64,000 nucleotides of DNA from Hymenobacter algoricola (GCF_039539525.1 NZ_BAABDH010000104.1:4724-68723); one strand, 5' to 3'. Numbered from the stretch's first letter, positions 16,705-25,847 are shown. The notes: generated by a model not told the origin, from the sequence alone. Program-made: numbers and translations.

Positions 16705-17868
16705 TTAGGTGCCGCAGTTGAAATACTTGTCGTAGGCTGATTCGGGCAGCATGTTCAGGCGGCTGAGGACTTTGATGGGCCAGCGCAGGCGGCGGATGAT
16801 GCGGTAGTTGTTGGGGTAGTCGCGGAAGGTGCGGGGTGGCGTATCCACGATGACGTCGAACTCGGCCCGGGTCAAGCCCAGGCGCTTGATGCACAGGTCG
16901 ATGACCCGCTCATCCTCGATGGTGTTGATGCGGCTGACTTTGTCCAGGGCCACGGCCCGGCTCATCTGCCCGGAGCGGACCAGGGCCGAATAGTTGAACA
17001 GGCGCCGGTCGATGTTGAACTTGATGCGGTTGAGGTAGTAGATGACGCTCTGGTAGAGGTCGTCGAAGTAGTGGGCGCCGGGGTTCTGCCAGCCCAGCTC
17101 CCGCTCCAGCAGCACATCCACGTCCGTGCGCACGTAGTCGATGTGGTAAAGCAGGGTGACGGTTTTGATGCGCCGCAGGAAGGTGTAGTAGAACATTTCC
17201 TTCAGGTCCAGATTGAAGCCCGGGTCGTTGGGCGTCCAGGGCCGCAGGGGTACGGTGCCAAACTGCTTGTGCACGGCCTTGAGGTACTTGCCGTCGAGGA
17301 AATTCCAGGAAAGCGGGGCAATGCCTTCGGTGCGGAACGACTGCCCGATAATGATGCGTTGCACGCCCTCTTTGGCCGCTACGCCGTACAGGGCCGTGGC
17401 AATGCCCAGGTCGGTGCCTTGCTCCATGTCGGGGGTGGAGGCTTTGAGAAAGGCAAGTTTCAGGTCCTTGGATTCCCGCCAGTCGGAGGTAATGGTGCGT
17501 AGCTCCACGCCCAGCTTGCGGCAGGTGTTCACCATGTTCTCGCCGGCTACGGGGTTGCCGAAGCCGTCGTTGAAATGAACCGCCAGCGGACGCAGACCCA
17601 GCTGCGTGACGCAGTACCAGATGGTATAGGTGCTGTCGCGCCCGCCGCTGACGCCCAGAATGCAGTCGTATTTGTGCCCTTTACCCAGGCGTTTGATGTC
17701 GGCGGCGAGTTCCTGCACTTTGTGCTTGCCTGCTTCACCGAGCGGAAAGGTATGATCAAGCTTGTCATGAAGAGCACAAAAGTTGCACTCTCCGCGGGCA
17801 TCAAACTGAATGCCGGGGACGGTAGTGTCCATGATACAGCGCGTGCAACAGTGGTAGCTGTGCGGCAT
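16705..17868 (-). CDS. N-acetyl sugar amidotransferase (WbpG/PseA type)
   Basis: A 387-residue PP-loop ATPase that adenylates an N-acetyl sugar and replaces its oxygen with ammonia to form an acetamidino group, as in O-antigen or flagellin sugars. The N-terminal zinc-type motif is CTRCIMDTTVPGIQFD plus CNFC (about residues 8-36). The PP-loop is LGVSGGRDSTYTIWY (about 71-85), with the family-typical HFNDGFGNP downstream. The start ATG at 17868 was chosen over an in-frame TTG two codons earlier. A typical HisH-type glutaminase partner is absent; instead a nitrilase-fold gene lies immediately upstream in the same orientation (55-base gap). Confidence 0.85.
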   Translation of the reverse strand: MPHSYHCCTRCIMDTTVPGIQFDARGECNFCALHDKLDHTFPLGEAGKHKVQELAADIKRLGKGHKYDCILGVSGGRDSTYTIWYCVTQLGLRPLAVHFNDGFGNPVAGENMVNTCRKLGVELRTITSDWRESKDLKLAFLKASTPDMEQGTDLGIATALYGVAAKEGVQRIIIGQSFRTEGIAPLSWNFLDGKYLKAVHKQFGTVPLRPWTPNDPGFNLDLKEMFYYTFLRRIKTVTLLYHIDYVRTDVDVLLERELGWQNPGAHYFDDLYQSVIYYLNRIKFNIDRRLFNYSALVRSGQMSRAVALDKVSRINTIEDERVIDLCIKRLGLTRAEFDVIVDTPPRTFRDYPNNYRIIRRLRWPIKVLSRLNMLPESAYDKYFNCGT

Positions 17869-17922
17869 AGGCAATAGAGAAGAAGGGAAGCGAAGGGAAA
17901 TTGTGGGGAGAGGTAAGCGAAA

Positions 17923-18849
17923 TCAGGGTTTGGGGAGCTCGTCGAAGCGGTAGCCCTTGCGGCGCAGCATGTCGCCGATGGCCGTGCCCTGCTCTGGGCG
18001 CACGGCCCGCGGCAGGTCGGCGACAATCAGCTCGCCGGCGAATTCGTTGAACGTGCCCTGGGCCCGGACGCCGGACGCATCCACGGCCAGGGAGCAGCCC
18101 ACGCTTTTTTTGCCCTCGTACGGGCCGCCCACCACGTAGCCCACGGATGTGGTGCTGACCACGGTCAGGTTGTAGAGGCTGGCCAGAATAGAAAAAGGCT
18201 TCACCCATTTTTCCTGGTAGGGGTCCGACTCTTCCGTGATGGAGTAGTCGACCGTCCAGGAGGCCGGCGCCAGAATAACCTCCGCGCCCATGCGGGCCAG
18301 TACGTGCCCGATAGACAGGCCTTCGAGGTAGTTGTCGGCGCACACGTTCACGCCGATTTTGCCCAGCGGCGTGTCGACCACGTTCAGCGTGTGGCCCACG
18401 GCATAAAACGGCTGCTCGACCGTGAGAAGGTTGATTTTGTGGTACTTGATGATGATTTCGCCCTGCGGATTGATCAGGATGGCCGTGTTGTAGTTGCGGC
18501 CGTTCAGGGACTCGGTCAGGCCGGCGCACACGTAAATGTTGTGGCGCAGCGCTTCCTGGCAGAGCCGGTCGCTGAACAGGCCCGGAATCGGCTGGGCTTC
18601 GGTGAGGGCGCTGGGATGGGTCCAGGCAAAATCGAGCGTTTCGGGCAGCAGCACCAGGTCGCAGCTTTGCCGGGCAGCGTCGCTGATCATGCGGGCGGCC
18701 CGCTCCAGGTTCCGTTCCGGCTCCCCACCCTCCACCAGCAGCTGCCCCATGCCAATCCGAATGGTACTGGATGAGAAAGAAGCTGTTGTGGTAGGAGCAG
18801 GGGTAGGATCTGGTTTCCTGGTTTTCAGAAAAGAGAAAAGCGAAGCCAT
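17923..18849 (-). CDS. Nitrilase/omega-amidase superfamily hydrolase
   Basis: A 308-residue carbon-nitrogen hydrolase. The Glu-Lys-Cys triad is visible: Glu in LVLLPETLDFAW (about residue 71), Lys in IIKYHKINLLTVEQPF (about 138) and Cys in GVNVCADNYLEGLS (about 173). The Asn in CADN is also typical. The first 25 residues (MASLFSFLKTRKPDPTPAPT) are a low-complexity lead-in, so the true start could be later, near residue 30. It lies upstream of and in the same orientation as the PP-loop sugar amidotransferase and may supply its ammonia, as the glutaminase domain does in NAD synthetase; the substrate is unknown. Confidence 0.85.
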   Translation of the reverse strand: MASLFSFLKTRKPDPTPAPTTTASFSSSTIRIGMGQLLVEGGEPERNLERAARMISDAARQSCDLVLLPETLDFAWTHPSALTEAQPIPGLFSDRLCQEALRHNIYVCAGLTESLNGRNYNTAILINPQGEIIIKYHKINLLTVEQPFYAVGHTLNVVDTPLGKIGVNVCADNYLEGLSIGHVLARMGAEVILAPASWTVDYSITEESDPYQEKWVKPFSILASLYNLTVVSTTSVGYVVGGPYEGKKSVGCSLAVDASGVRAQGTFNEFAGELIVADLPRAVRPEQGTAIGDMLRRKGYRFDELPKP

Positions 18850-19029
18850 AGAGCAAAAGAGTGCGAAGGGGAAATAATCAGAAGTTATCCAAATCTGCTT
18901 AAACCTTCGCCGGTTTTTCTTGTCGCATCAAATTTACCTCCTTTCCTTTTACATGTACATTAAAACCATATTAATACCTGGAGCCGACGGGCTTAAGGGG
19001 GCTGGGTTTCTCACCCGGCGTGAAATGCC

Positions 19030-19037
19030 TACTTTTG
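19030..19037 (+). promoter_or_regulatory. Bacteroidota -7 box TACTTTTG (valS)
   Basis: An exact TAnnTTTG match 31 bases before the valS ATG. Confidence 0.6.
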
Positions 19038-19068
19038 CCGCTATTCCCAACTGCTTTTTCCCTTGACG

Positions 19069-21750
19069 ATGTCCATCGCCAAAACCTATACGCCCGCCGA
19101 CGTTGAAGCCAAATGGTACCAGCGCTGGCAGGAGCAGGGCTTTTTTAAAGCCAAAGCCAACCCCCGCAAGCAGCCCTACTCGGTCGTGATTCCGCCGCCC
19201 AACGTGACGGGCGTGCTGCACATGGGCCACATGCTCAACAATACGATTCAGGACGTGCTGGTGCGCCGGGCCCGCATGCAGGGCAAGGAAGCCTGCTGGG
19301 TGCCCGGCACCGACCACGCCTCCATTGCCACCGAAGCCAAGGTGGTGGCCCTGCTCAAGGAGCAGGGCATCGAGAAGAAGGATCTGACCCGGGAGCAGTT
19401 TCTGGAGCACGCCTTCGCCTGGAAGGAAAAGTACGGCGGCATCATCCTCGAGCAGCTCAAGCAGCTCGGCGCCAGCTGCGACTGGGACCGGACGCGCTTC
19501 ACCATGGAGCCCGAGCTGACCCAGGCAGTACTGCGCGTATTCGTTGATCTGCACCAGAAGGGCCTGATTTACCGCGGCGTCCGCATGGTGAACTGGGACC
19601 CGCTGGGCCAAACCGCGCTGTCTGATGAGGAAGTAATTCCCAAGGACGTGATGGCCAAGATGTACTACCTGCGCTACGCAGTGGTAGCCTCAAGCCTCAG
19701 GCCGCAAGCTGCAAGCCAGAACGAAAGCTTGGAGCTTGCAGCTGACAGCTTGTGGCTCACTGTAGCCACTTCCCGGCCCGAAACCATCATGGCCGACGTG
19801 GCCGTGGCGGTGAACCCCAACGATGCGCGCTACACCCACCTGCACGGGGCCACGGTCCGCATTCCGCTGCTGGGCCGCGAAATCCCGGTGATTCTGGACG
19901 AGTACGTGAGCATCGACTTCGGCACGGGCGCGCTGAAGGTGACCCCGGCCCACGACCTGAACGACTACGAGCTGGGCGTGAAGCACAACCTGCCCGTTAT
20001 CGACATTCTCAACAACGACGGCACGCTCAACGACAAGGCCGTGCTCTACGTGGGCCAGGAGCGGTTTGCGGCCCGCCGCAGCATCGTGAAGGATTTGGAG
20101 GAAGCCGGCCACCTGGTGAAGGTGGAGGAATACGCCAGCATCGTGCAGACCTCGGAGCGCACCAAGGCCGTGATTGAGCCGCGCCTGAGCATGCAGTGGT
20201 TCCTGAAAATGGAGCACATGGCCAAGCCGGCGCTGGAAGTGGTGGAAAACGACACCATAAAGCTGCACCCGGCCAAGTTCAAGAACACCTACCGGGTGTG
20301 GATGGAGAACGTGCGCGACTGGTGCATCTCGCGGCAGCTGTGGTGGGGTCAGCAGATTCCGGCTTTCTACCTGCCCGACGGCACCTACGTGGTGGCCCTG
20401 AGCGCTGAAGAGGCGCTGGAGCTGGCCCGGGAGCAGAGCGGCAACGCCGGGCTGCAGCTCACCGACCTGCGCCAGGATGAGGATGTGCTCGACACCTGGT
20501 TCTCGTCGTGGCTGTGGCCGATTTCGGTGTTCGACGGCTTCAAGGACCCCGACAACGCCGACATCAACTATTTCTACCCCACCAACGACCTGGTGACGGG
20601 GCCCGATATCCTGTTTTTCTGGGTGGCCCGCATGATTATGGCCGGGCTGGAATACCGCAAGGAAGTGCCGTTCCGCAACGTGTACCTGACCGGCATCGTG
20701 CGCGACGCCCAGGGCCGCAAGATGAGCAAGCAGCTGGGTAACTCGCCCGACCCGCTCGATTTGATCAAGCAGTTTGGCGCCGATGGGGTGCGGACCGGGA
20801 TGCTGTTCTCGGCTCCGGCCGGCAACGACCTGCTCTACGACGAGAAGCTGGTGGAGCAGGGCCGCAACTTCTCCAACAAGCTCTGGAACGCCTTCCGCCT
20901 CACCCAGGGCTGGGAAGTGGACGCCTCATTGTCCTTCGTGAATGAAAAGGCCGTGGAGTGGTTCTCGGCCCGCCTGCAGGCTACCATTACAGAGCTGGAC
21001 GAGCACTTCGAGAAGTTCCGCATTTCGGATGCCCTGATGACCGTGTATAAGCTGGTGTGGGACGACTTCTGCTCGTTCTACCTCGAAATGGTGAAGCCCG
21101 CCTATCTGGCGCCCATCGATGCCGAGACGCTCCGGCACACCACCGGCTTCCTCGAAACCCTGCTCAAGCTGCTGCACCCGTTCATGCCCTTCATCACGGA
21201 GGAAATCTGGCACGAGCTGGCCGAGCGGGGCCCCAAGGAGTACGTGTGCGTGGCCGCCTGGCCCAAAGCCAAGCCCGCCGCCGGCGCCGCCGACCTGGTT
21301 GCCCGCATGAGCAAGGCCCTCGACATCGTGGCCGGCGTGCGCGTCATCCGCAACCAGAAGGGTCTGGGCCCCAACAAGCCGCTGACCCTGGCTGCCAAAA
21401 CCGACGACGCCAGCCTGCTGACCGATTACGACGCCGTTATCCGCAAGCTGGCGGCCCTCACCGAAATCAGCGTGGTCGACGCGGCCCCGGCCGCTTCCGT
21501 GGGCTTCGTCTCGGGCGGCGTGGAGTTCTTCGTGCCGCTGGAAGGCCAGATTGACCTCGGCGCCGAAAAGGAGCGCCTGGAAAAGGAAATCGACTACGCC
21601 CGCGGCTTCCGCGACTCGGTGCTGAAAAAGCTTTCGAACGAGAAGTTTGTGGCCAACGCCAAGCCCGACGTGCTGGAGCGCGAGCGGCAGAAGCTGGCCG
21701 ATGCCGAAGCCAAAATCACGGCCCTGGAGCAGGGACTGACCGCGCTGTAA
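19069..21750 (+). CDS. valS: Valyl-tRNA synthetase with an in-frame repeat insertion
   Basis: An 893-residue class Ia synthetase. The ATG at 19069 was chosen over an in-frame TTG two codons earlier. The HIGH motif is HMGH in PPNVTGVLHMGHMLNN (about residues 43-58) and KMSKQ is at about 552. The editing (CP1) domain contains VATSRPETIMADVAV. The anticodon-binding domain and a C-terminal coiled coil (EKERLEKEIDYARGFRD) are present. Just before the editing motif, residues of about 206-230 (ASSLRPQAASQNESLEL and following) are the translation of an inverted heptamer array that also occurs between genes; the normal protein has a short loop here. Confidence 0.95.
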   Translation: MSIAKTYTPADVEAKWYQRWQEQGFFKAKANPRKQPYSVVIPPPNVTGVLHMGHMLNNTIQDVLVRRARMQGKEACWVPGTDHASIATEAKVVALLKEQGIEKKDLTREQFLEHAFAWKEKYGGIILEQLKQLGASCDWDRTRFTMEPELTQAVLRVFVDLHQKGLIYRGVRMVNWDPLGQTALSDEEVIPKDVMAKMYYLRYAVVASSLRPQAASQNESLELAADSLWLTVATSRPETIMADVAVAVNPNDARYTHLHGATVRIPLLGREIPVILDEYVSIDFGTGALKVTPAHDLNDYELGVKHNLPVIDILNNDGTLNDKAVLYVGQERFAARRSIVKDLEEAGHLVKVEEYASIVQTSERTKAVIEPRLSMQWFLKMEHMAKPALEVVENDTIKLHPAKFKNTYRVWMENVRDWCISRQLWWGQQIPAFYLPDGTYVVALSAEEALELAREQSGNAGLQLTDLRQDEDVLDTWFSSWLWPISVFDGFKDPDNADINYFYPTNDLVTGPDILFFWVARMIMAGLEYRKEVPFRNVYLTGIVRDAQGRKMSKQLGNSPDPLDLIKQFGADGVRTGMLFSAPAGNDLLYDEKLVEQGRNFSNKLWNAFRLTQGWEVDASLSFVNEKAVEWFSARLQATITELDEHFEKFRISDALMTVYKLVWDDFCSFYLEMVKPAYLAPIDAETLRHTTGFLETLLKLLHPFMPFITEEIWHELAERGPKEYVCVAAWPKAKPAAGAADLVARMSKALDIVAGVRVIRNQKGLGPNKPLTLAAKTDDASLLTDYDAVIRKLAALTEISVVDAAPAASVGFVSGGVEFFVPLEGQIDLGAEKERLEKEIDYARGFRDSVLKKLSNEKFVANAKPDVLERERQKLADAEAKITALEQGLTAL
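19686..19756. repeat. Inverted heptamer array inside valS (AGCTTGC family)
   Basis: The left arm is five 7-base words from 19686 (AGCCTCA twice, GGCCGCA, AGCTGCA, AGCCAGA). The right arm at 19729-19756 is four (TTGGAGC, TTGCAGC, TGACAGC, TTGTGGC). The last words match the intergenic copy at 32857-32884 in order, that copy having one extra heptamer. The frame of valS stays open across it. Confidence 0.85.
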
Positions 21751-21772
21751 GTGCCTCCCGCTGGCTCAATGC

Positions 21773-21806
21773 GCAAGAGCCGCCTCGTACCCGGGGCGGC
21801 TCTTGC
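21773..21806 (+). terminator. Terminator-like hairpin after valS
   Basis: Perfect 12-bp stem GCAAGAGCCGCC / GGCGGCTCTTGC 23 bases after the valS stop; the T run after it is short. Confidence 0.6.
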
Positions 21807-21900
21807 CGTTTCTGCGTTTCGCCCCATCACCTGATTCCTCCCCGGCCAATCCAGCCGCGCTCCGGCGCCCCGGTTAGGGCTGGCCCAACCCTTACTCTGC

Positions 21901-23946
21901 ATGATGACTCCTCCCGTAGCCGCCCGCAAGCCCAAGGCGCTGGTTTCACTCTTCGGCACCCGCACCGACCATTACTACTGGCTCAATCAGCCCGAAGACC
22001 CGGCAGTGCTCAGCTACCTGAGCGCCGAAAACGCTTATTTTGAGCAGCAGATGGCCCCGGTCAAGGACCTGCAGGAAAGCCTGTTTCGGGAAATCAAGAG
22101 CCGCATCAAGGAGCAGGATGAGTCGGTGCCCTACCGCGACAACGGCTACTACTATTACACCCGCTACGAGCAGGGCGGCGAATACCCGGTTTACTGCCGC
22201 AAAAAGGGCCAGCTGACCGCGCCCGAGGAAGTGCTGCTCAATGGCAACGAGCTGAGCCAGGGCCACGACTACTTCGACATCGGCGGCCTGGAGGTGAGCG
22301 ACGACAACCAGACGCTGGCCTACGCCGTGGATACGGTCAGCCGCCGCCTCTACACGCTGCGCTTCCGCAACCTGACCACCGGCGAGTTGTATGCCGAGGA
22401 GCTGCCCAACGCCAGCGGCGACGTGGTGTGGGCCACCGACAACCAGACGGTGTTCTACACCAAAAAGAACCCCGATACGCTGCTGCCCTACCAGGTGTAC
22501 CGCCACACGCTCGGCGCCGACCCGGCCACCGACGTGCTGGCATATGAGGAAGCAGACGACACCTTCTACACCGGGGTGAGCCGCTCCAAGTCCCGGGAAT
22601 ACCTGTTTCTGCACCTGAGCAGCACCATGTCGTCGGAAACCCGGTTTCTGCGGGCCGATACGCCGGACGAGGCTTTCCGGCTGTTTCTGCCCCGCGAAGC
22701 CGACCACCTCTACGACGTGGAGCACTTCGGCCCCGACTTCTACGTGCGCTCCAACGCCGGGGCCCCGAACTTTCGGCTGCTGAAAACGCCCGTCGGTAGC
22801 CCCGCCCGCGCCGCGTGGCAGGAGGTGATTCCCCACCGCCCCGACGTGTTTCTGGAAAACATGGAGCTGTTTCAGCAGTACCTCGTGCTGGGCGAGCGGC
22901 AGGAGGGCCTGCTGCAGCTGCGCGTTATCCGGTGGCAGGACGGGCAGGAGCACTACCTCAACTTCGGCGAGCCCACCTACACGGCCTTCATCGGCATCAA
23001 CCCCGAGTTCGAGACGCCCGTGCTGCGCTACGGCTACTCCTCGCTCACCACGCCCACTTCGACCTACGACTACGACATGACGGCCCGCACCCGGCAGCTG
23101 CTGAAAGAGCAGACCGTGCTGGGTGGGTTTGAGAAGCAAGACTACGTGACCGAGCGCGCCTACGCCCCGGCCACCGACGGCACCCGCATTCCCGTGTCCA
23201 TCGTCTACAAGAAAGGCTTCAACAAGGATGGCCGCGCCCCGCTGCTGCAGTACGCCTACGGCTCCTACGGCTATTCCATGGACGCCACCTTCAGCTCAGC
23301 CCGTCTGAGCCTGCTCGACCGGGGCTTTGCCTACGTCATCTGCCACATCCGGGGCGGGCAGGAAATGGGCCGGCAGTGGTACGAGGACGGCAAGAAGCTC
23401 AACAAGAAAAATACCTTCACCGACTTCACCGACTGCTCCCGCTTCCTTATCGACCAGCAGTACACCGCCCCCGACCGGCTGTTTGCCATGGGCGGCTCGG
23501 CCGGCGGCCTGCTGATGGGCGCCGTTATCAACCTGCACCCGGAGTACTACCGGGGCGTGCTGGCCGCCGTGCCCTTCGTGGATGTGGTAACGACGATGCT
23601 CGACGAAACCATTCCGCTGACCACCGGCGAGTACGACGAGTGGGGCAACCCCAACGAGCAGCAGTACTACGACTACATGCTCTCCTATTCTCCCTACGAC
23701 CAGGTCCGGGCCCAGGCCTACCCCAACCTGCTCGTTACCACCGGACTGCACGATTCGCAGGTGCAGTACTTCGAGCCGGCCAAGTGGGTAGCCAAGCTGC
23801 GCGCCCTGAAAACCGACCAGAATCTGCTGTTGCTGCACACCGACATGGCCGCCGGCCACGGCGGCGCCTCCGGCCGCTTCAAGTCCATCCACGACGTGGC
23901 CCGGCAGTTCGCCTTCATGCTGCTGCTGCTCGAACGAAACGCTTAG
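21901..23946 (+). CDS. S9 family serine peptidase (oligopeptidase B type)
   Basis: A 681-residue prolyl-oligopeptidase-family enzyme. The N-terminal seven-bladed beta-propeller covers about residues 15-400, starting with the family-typical RTDHYYWLNQPEDP and YFEQQM. The alpha/beta hydrolase domain follows, with IPVSIVYKKGF and the nucleophile Ser in FAMGGSAGGLLMG (about residue 531). The acid is in the LVTTGLHDSQVQYFEPAKW region (about 615-633) and the His in AAGHGGASGR (about 652-661). It has no signal peptide, so it is probably cytoplasmic and cleaves peptides after basic residues as OpdB does. Single-gene unit with a perfect terminator. Confidence 0.92.
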   Translation: MMTPPVAARKPKALVSLFGTRTDHYYWLNQPEDPAVLSYLSAENAYFEQQMAPVKDLQESLFREIKSRIKEQDESVPYRDNGYYYYTRYEQGGEYPVYCRKKGQLTAPEEVLLNGNELSQGHDYFDIGGLEVSDDNQTLAYAVDTVSRRLYTLRFRNLTTGELYAEELPNASGDVVWATDNQTVFYTKKNPDTLLPYQVYRHTLGADPATDVLAYEEADDTFYTGVSRSKSREYLFLHLSSTMSSETRFLRADTPDEAFRLFLPREADHLYDVEHFGPDFYVRSNAGAPNFRLLKTPVGSPARAAWQEVIPHRPDVFLENMELFQQYLVLGERQEGLLQLRVIRWQDGQEHYLNFGEPTYTAFIGINPEFETPVLRYGYSSLTTPTSTYDYDMTARTRQLLKEQTVLGGFEKQDYVTERAYAPATDGTRIPVSIVYKKGFNKDGRAPLLQYAYGSYGYSMDATFSSARLSLLDRGFAYVICHIRGGQEMGRQWYEDGKKLNKKNTFTDFTDCSRFLIDQQYTAPDRLFAMGGSAGGLLMGAVINLHPEYYRGVLAAVPFVDVVTTMLDETIPLTTGEYDEWGNPNEQQYYDYMLSYSPYDQVRAQAYPNLLVTTGLHDSQVQYFEPAKWVAKLRALKTDQNLLLLHTDMAAGHGGASGRFKSIHDVARQFAFMLLLLERNA

Positions 23947-23962
23947 TCTAGCTGACTGACAA

Positions 23963-24010
23963 CCAATAAGAAAGCCCCGTCATGCACGTATGACGGGGCT
24001 TTCTTATTGG
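23963..24010. terminator. Bidirectional terminator with 21-bp perfect stem
   Basis: An inverted repeat from CCAATAAGAAAGCCCCGTCAT to its exact complement around a 6-base loop, between the S9 peptidase and the convergent small gene. Confidence 0.9.
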
Positions 24011-24040
24011 GCAAAAACCGCGGCGGCGGGTCAGTGGCGC

Positions 24041-24253
24041 CTAGCGCGTCCGGGCGGTATCGGCGGCGGGCGTGGTACCGCGCCCGCCGCTGCCGTTGGC
24101 CTTCATCTGGAGCTGAAAGGTGACCTGCTCGCAGTCGGTAAAGCGCTGCTGCGAGACTTTCAGGGCTTCTTCCAGCCGGGTAATCTGCTGGTAGAGGTAG
24201 AGAATCAGGCCCAGAGACAGCAGCAGGGCGGCAAGAGTCAGCGCGTTTTTCAT
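24041..24253 (-). CDS. Small single-pass membrane protein with coiled coil
   Basis: 70 residues. A hydrophobic helix (about residues 4-22, LTLAALLLSLGLILYLY) is followed by a predicted amphipathic helix (QQITRLEEALKVSQQRFTDCEQ). A Gly/Thr-rich tail may be disordered. It resembles FtsL/FtsB-like or membrane-anchored small coiled-coil proteins in layout only, so no function is assigned. The start lies 23 bases from the palindromic repeat at 24276. Confidence 0.6.
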   Translation of the reverse strand: MKNALTLAALLLSLGLILYLYQQITRLEEALKVSQQRFTDCEQVTFQLQMKANGSGGRGTTPAADTARTR

Positions 24254-24275
24254 AAAGGAAGCGAAGGCAAAAAAA

Positions 24276-24389
24276 AGAACGTCATGCTGAGCGAAGCCGA
24301 AGCATCTCTACCGCTTGGTTGTAGTGGTGTTGATTACCAATCCAACATCAGCACGCGAGATTCCTCGGCTTCGCTCGGAATGACGTTCT
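24276..24389. repeat. 114-bp palindromic interspersed repeat (MITE-like)
   Basis: Terminal inverted arms of about 31 bp begin AGAACGTCATGCTGAGCGA and end in the near-complement, ending TGACGTTCT, with GAAGCCGA(A/G)G in both arms. The interior of about 50 bp is unrelated. A 17-bp end of the same element occurs at 3175-3191. From memory, elements starting this way are very common in Hymenobacter-like genomes. Confidence 0.75.
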
Positions 24390-24405
24390 GGGTTTCTAGC
24401 AGAAC

Positions 24406-25791
24406 CTAGATGGCCGTGTTCGGGTCGAACTGCTCGAGGTAGTCGGCCACCTTGCGCACAAACATGCCGCCCAGCGAGCCATCGACCACGCGGTGGTCGT
24501 AGGAGTGCGAGAGGAACATGAAGTGACGCACGCCAATCAGGTCACCCTGAGGAGTTTCTATCACGGCCGGCTTCTTCTTGATGGCGCCCACGGCCATGAT
24601 GGCCACCTGGGGCTGCATGATGATGGGCGTGCCCATCACGTTGCCAAACGAGCCCACATTGCTGAGCGTGTAGGTACCGCCTTCGAGGTCTTCGGCCTTG
24701 AGCTTGTTGGCCCGGGCGCGGTTGGCCAGATCGTTCATCTTCTTGCTCAGCCCGTTCAGGTTGAGCTGGTCGGCGTTGTGAATGACCGGCACGATGAGGT
24801 TGCCCGAGGGCAGGGCCACGGCCACGCCGATGTTGATGTCGCGCTTCTTGATGATGTAGTCGCCGTCGATGGAAACGTTGATCAGCGGGAAGTCCTGGAT
24901 GGCGCGGGCTACGGCCTGGATGAAGATGGGCGTGAAGGTGAGGTTTTCGCCCTCGCGCTTCTTGTAGGCGTCCTTGTGCTTGTTGCGCCAGTTCACGATT
25001 TCGGTCACGTCGGCTTCCACGAAAGAGGTGACGTGGGGCGAAATACGCACCGAGTCGACCATGCGCTGGGCAATCATCTTGCGCATGCGGTCCATCTCGA
25101 TCAGCTCCTGCCCACCGCTGACGGATGGCATCGGCTTGGAAGCGGTAGCGGCCGGAGCGGCGGCCTGCGAAGCTGCCGCCTGAGGCTGGGCCGGTGCCGC
25201 AGCCGGGGCTGGCGGAGTGGCGGCCTGGGGCGCGGGCGCGGCCTGGCCCAGCGGCTGCTTGCCGCCGGCCACGTAGTCCAGGATGTCTTTCTTGGTTACG
25301 CGGCCTTCGCTGCCGGTGCCGGGCAGGAATTCCAGGTTGGCCATCGAGATGCCCTCCTCGCGGGCAATGCTGAGCACCAGCGGCGAGTAGAAGCGGCCGG
25401 GCTGGGCCACGGCCGGGGTTTTGCCGGCCTGCGGGTCGCCCTGCTCGGGCATGTAGGGTACCGCGGCGGCCGGCGCGGCGCCGTTGACGGCCGGAGCCGC
25501 CTGCGGCGCGGCCGGGGCCGCCGCAGGAGCTGCTGCCCCGGCGGCAGCGGTATCGGTTTCGACGATGGCAATGGGCGCACCCACGGCCACTACCTGGCCT
25601 TCCTGCACCAGAATCTCCTGCAGTACGCCGGCGTAGATGGCGGGAACTTCGGTATCGACCTTATCGGTAGCCACTTCCAGCACCGATTCGTCCTGCTCAA
25701 TGGCGTCGCCAACTTGCTTGAGCCATTTCAGGACGGTGCCTTCCATAATGCTTTCGCCCATCTTGGGCATCACCATTTCCACTCGTGCCAT
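24406..25791 (-). CDS. 2-oxoacid dehydrogenase E2 (dihydrolipoyl acyltransferase)
   Basis: A 461-residue E2 component that moves the acyl group from E1 to CoA. The lipoyl domain (about 1-78) has the lipoylated Lys in LEVATDKVDTEVPA (about residue 45). A Pro/Ala-rich linker is at about 80-120. The peripheral subunit-binding domain (about 130-172) contains YSPLVLSIAREEGIS and GRVTKKDILDYV. A second Ala/Pro linker precedes the catalytic domain (about 225-461), which has the active-site motif SYDHRVVDGSLGG (His near residue 435). The sequence fits the branched-chain or 2-oxoglutarate group; pyruvate cannot be excluded. E1 and E3 are not in the window. Confidence 0.92.
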   Translation of the reverse strand: MARVEMVMPKMGESIMEGTVLKWLKQVGDAIEQDESVLEVATDKVDTEVPAIYAGVLQEILVQEGQVVAVGAPIAIVETDTAAAGAAAPAAAPAAPQAAPAVNGAAPAAAVPYMPEQGDPQAGKTPAVAQPGRFYSPLVLSIAREEGISMANLEFLPGTGSEGRVTKKDILDYVAGGKQPLGQAAPAPQAATPPAPAAAPAQPQAAASQAAAPAATASKPMPSVSGGQELIEMDRMRKMIAQRMVDSVRISPHVTSFVEADVTEIVNWRNKHKDAYKKREGENLTFTPIFIQAVARAIQDFPLINVSIDGDYIIKKRDINIGVAVALPSGNLIVPVIHNADQLNLNGLSKKMNDLANRARANKLKAEDLEGGTYTLSNVGSFGNVMGTPIIMQPQVAIMAVGAIKKKPAVIETPQGDLIGVRHFMFLSHSYDHRVVDGSLGGMFVRKVADYLEQFDPNTAI

Positions 25792-25839
25792 GCGGTAGTT
25801 TTCTTGGGTTGGGATTGTTGGGTGGGGAGTTTAGTGCCG

Positions 25840-25847
25840 CAAAGGTA
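25840..25847 (-). promoter_or_regulatory. Bacteroidota -7 box TACCTTTG (E2 gene)
   Basis: A TAnnTTTG match on the minus strand, 48 bases upstream of the E2 start codon. Confidence 0.55.
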
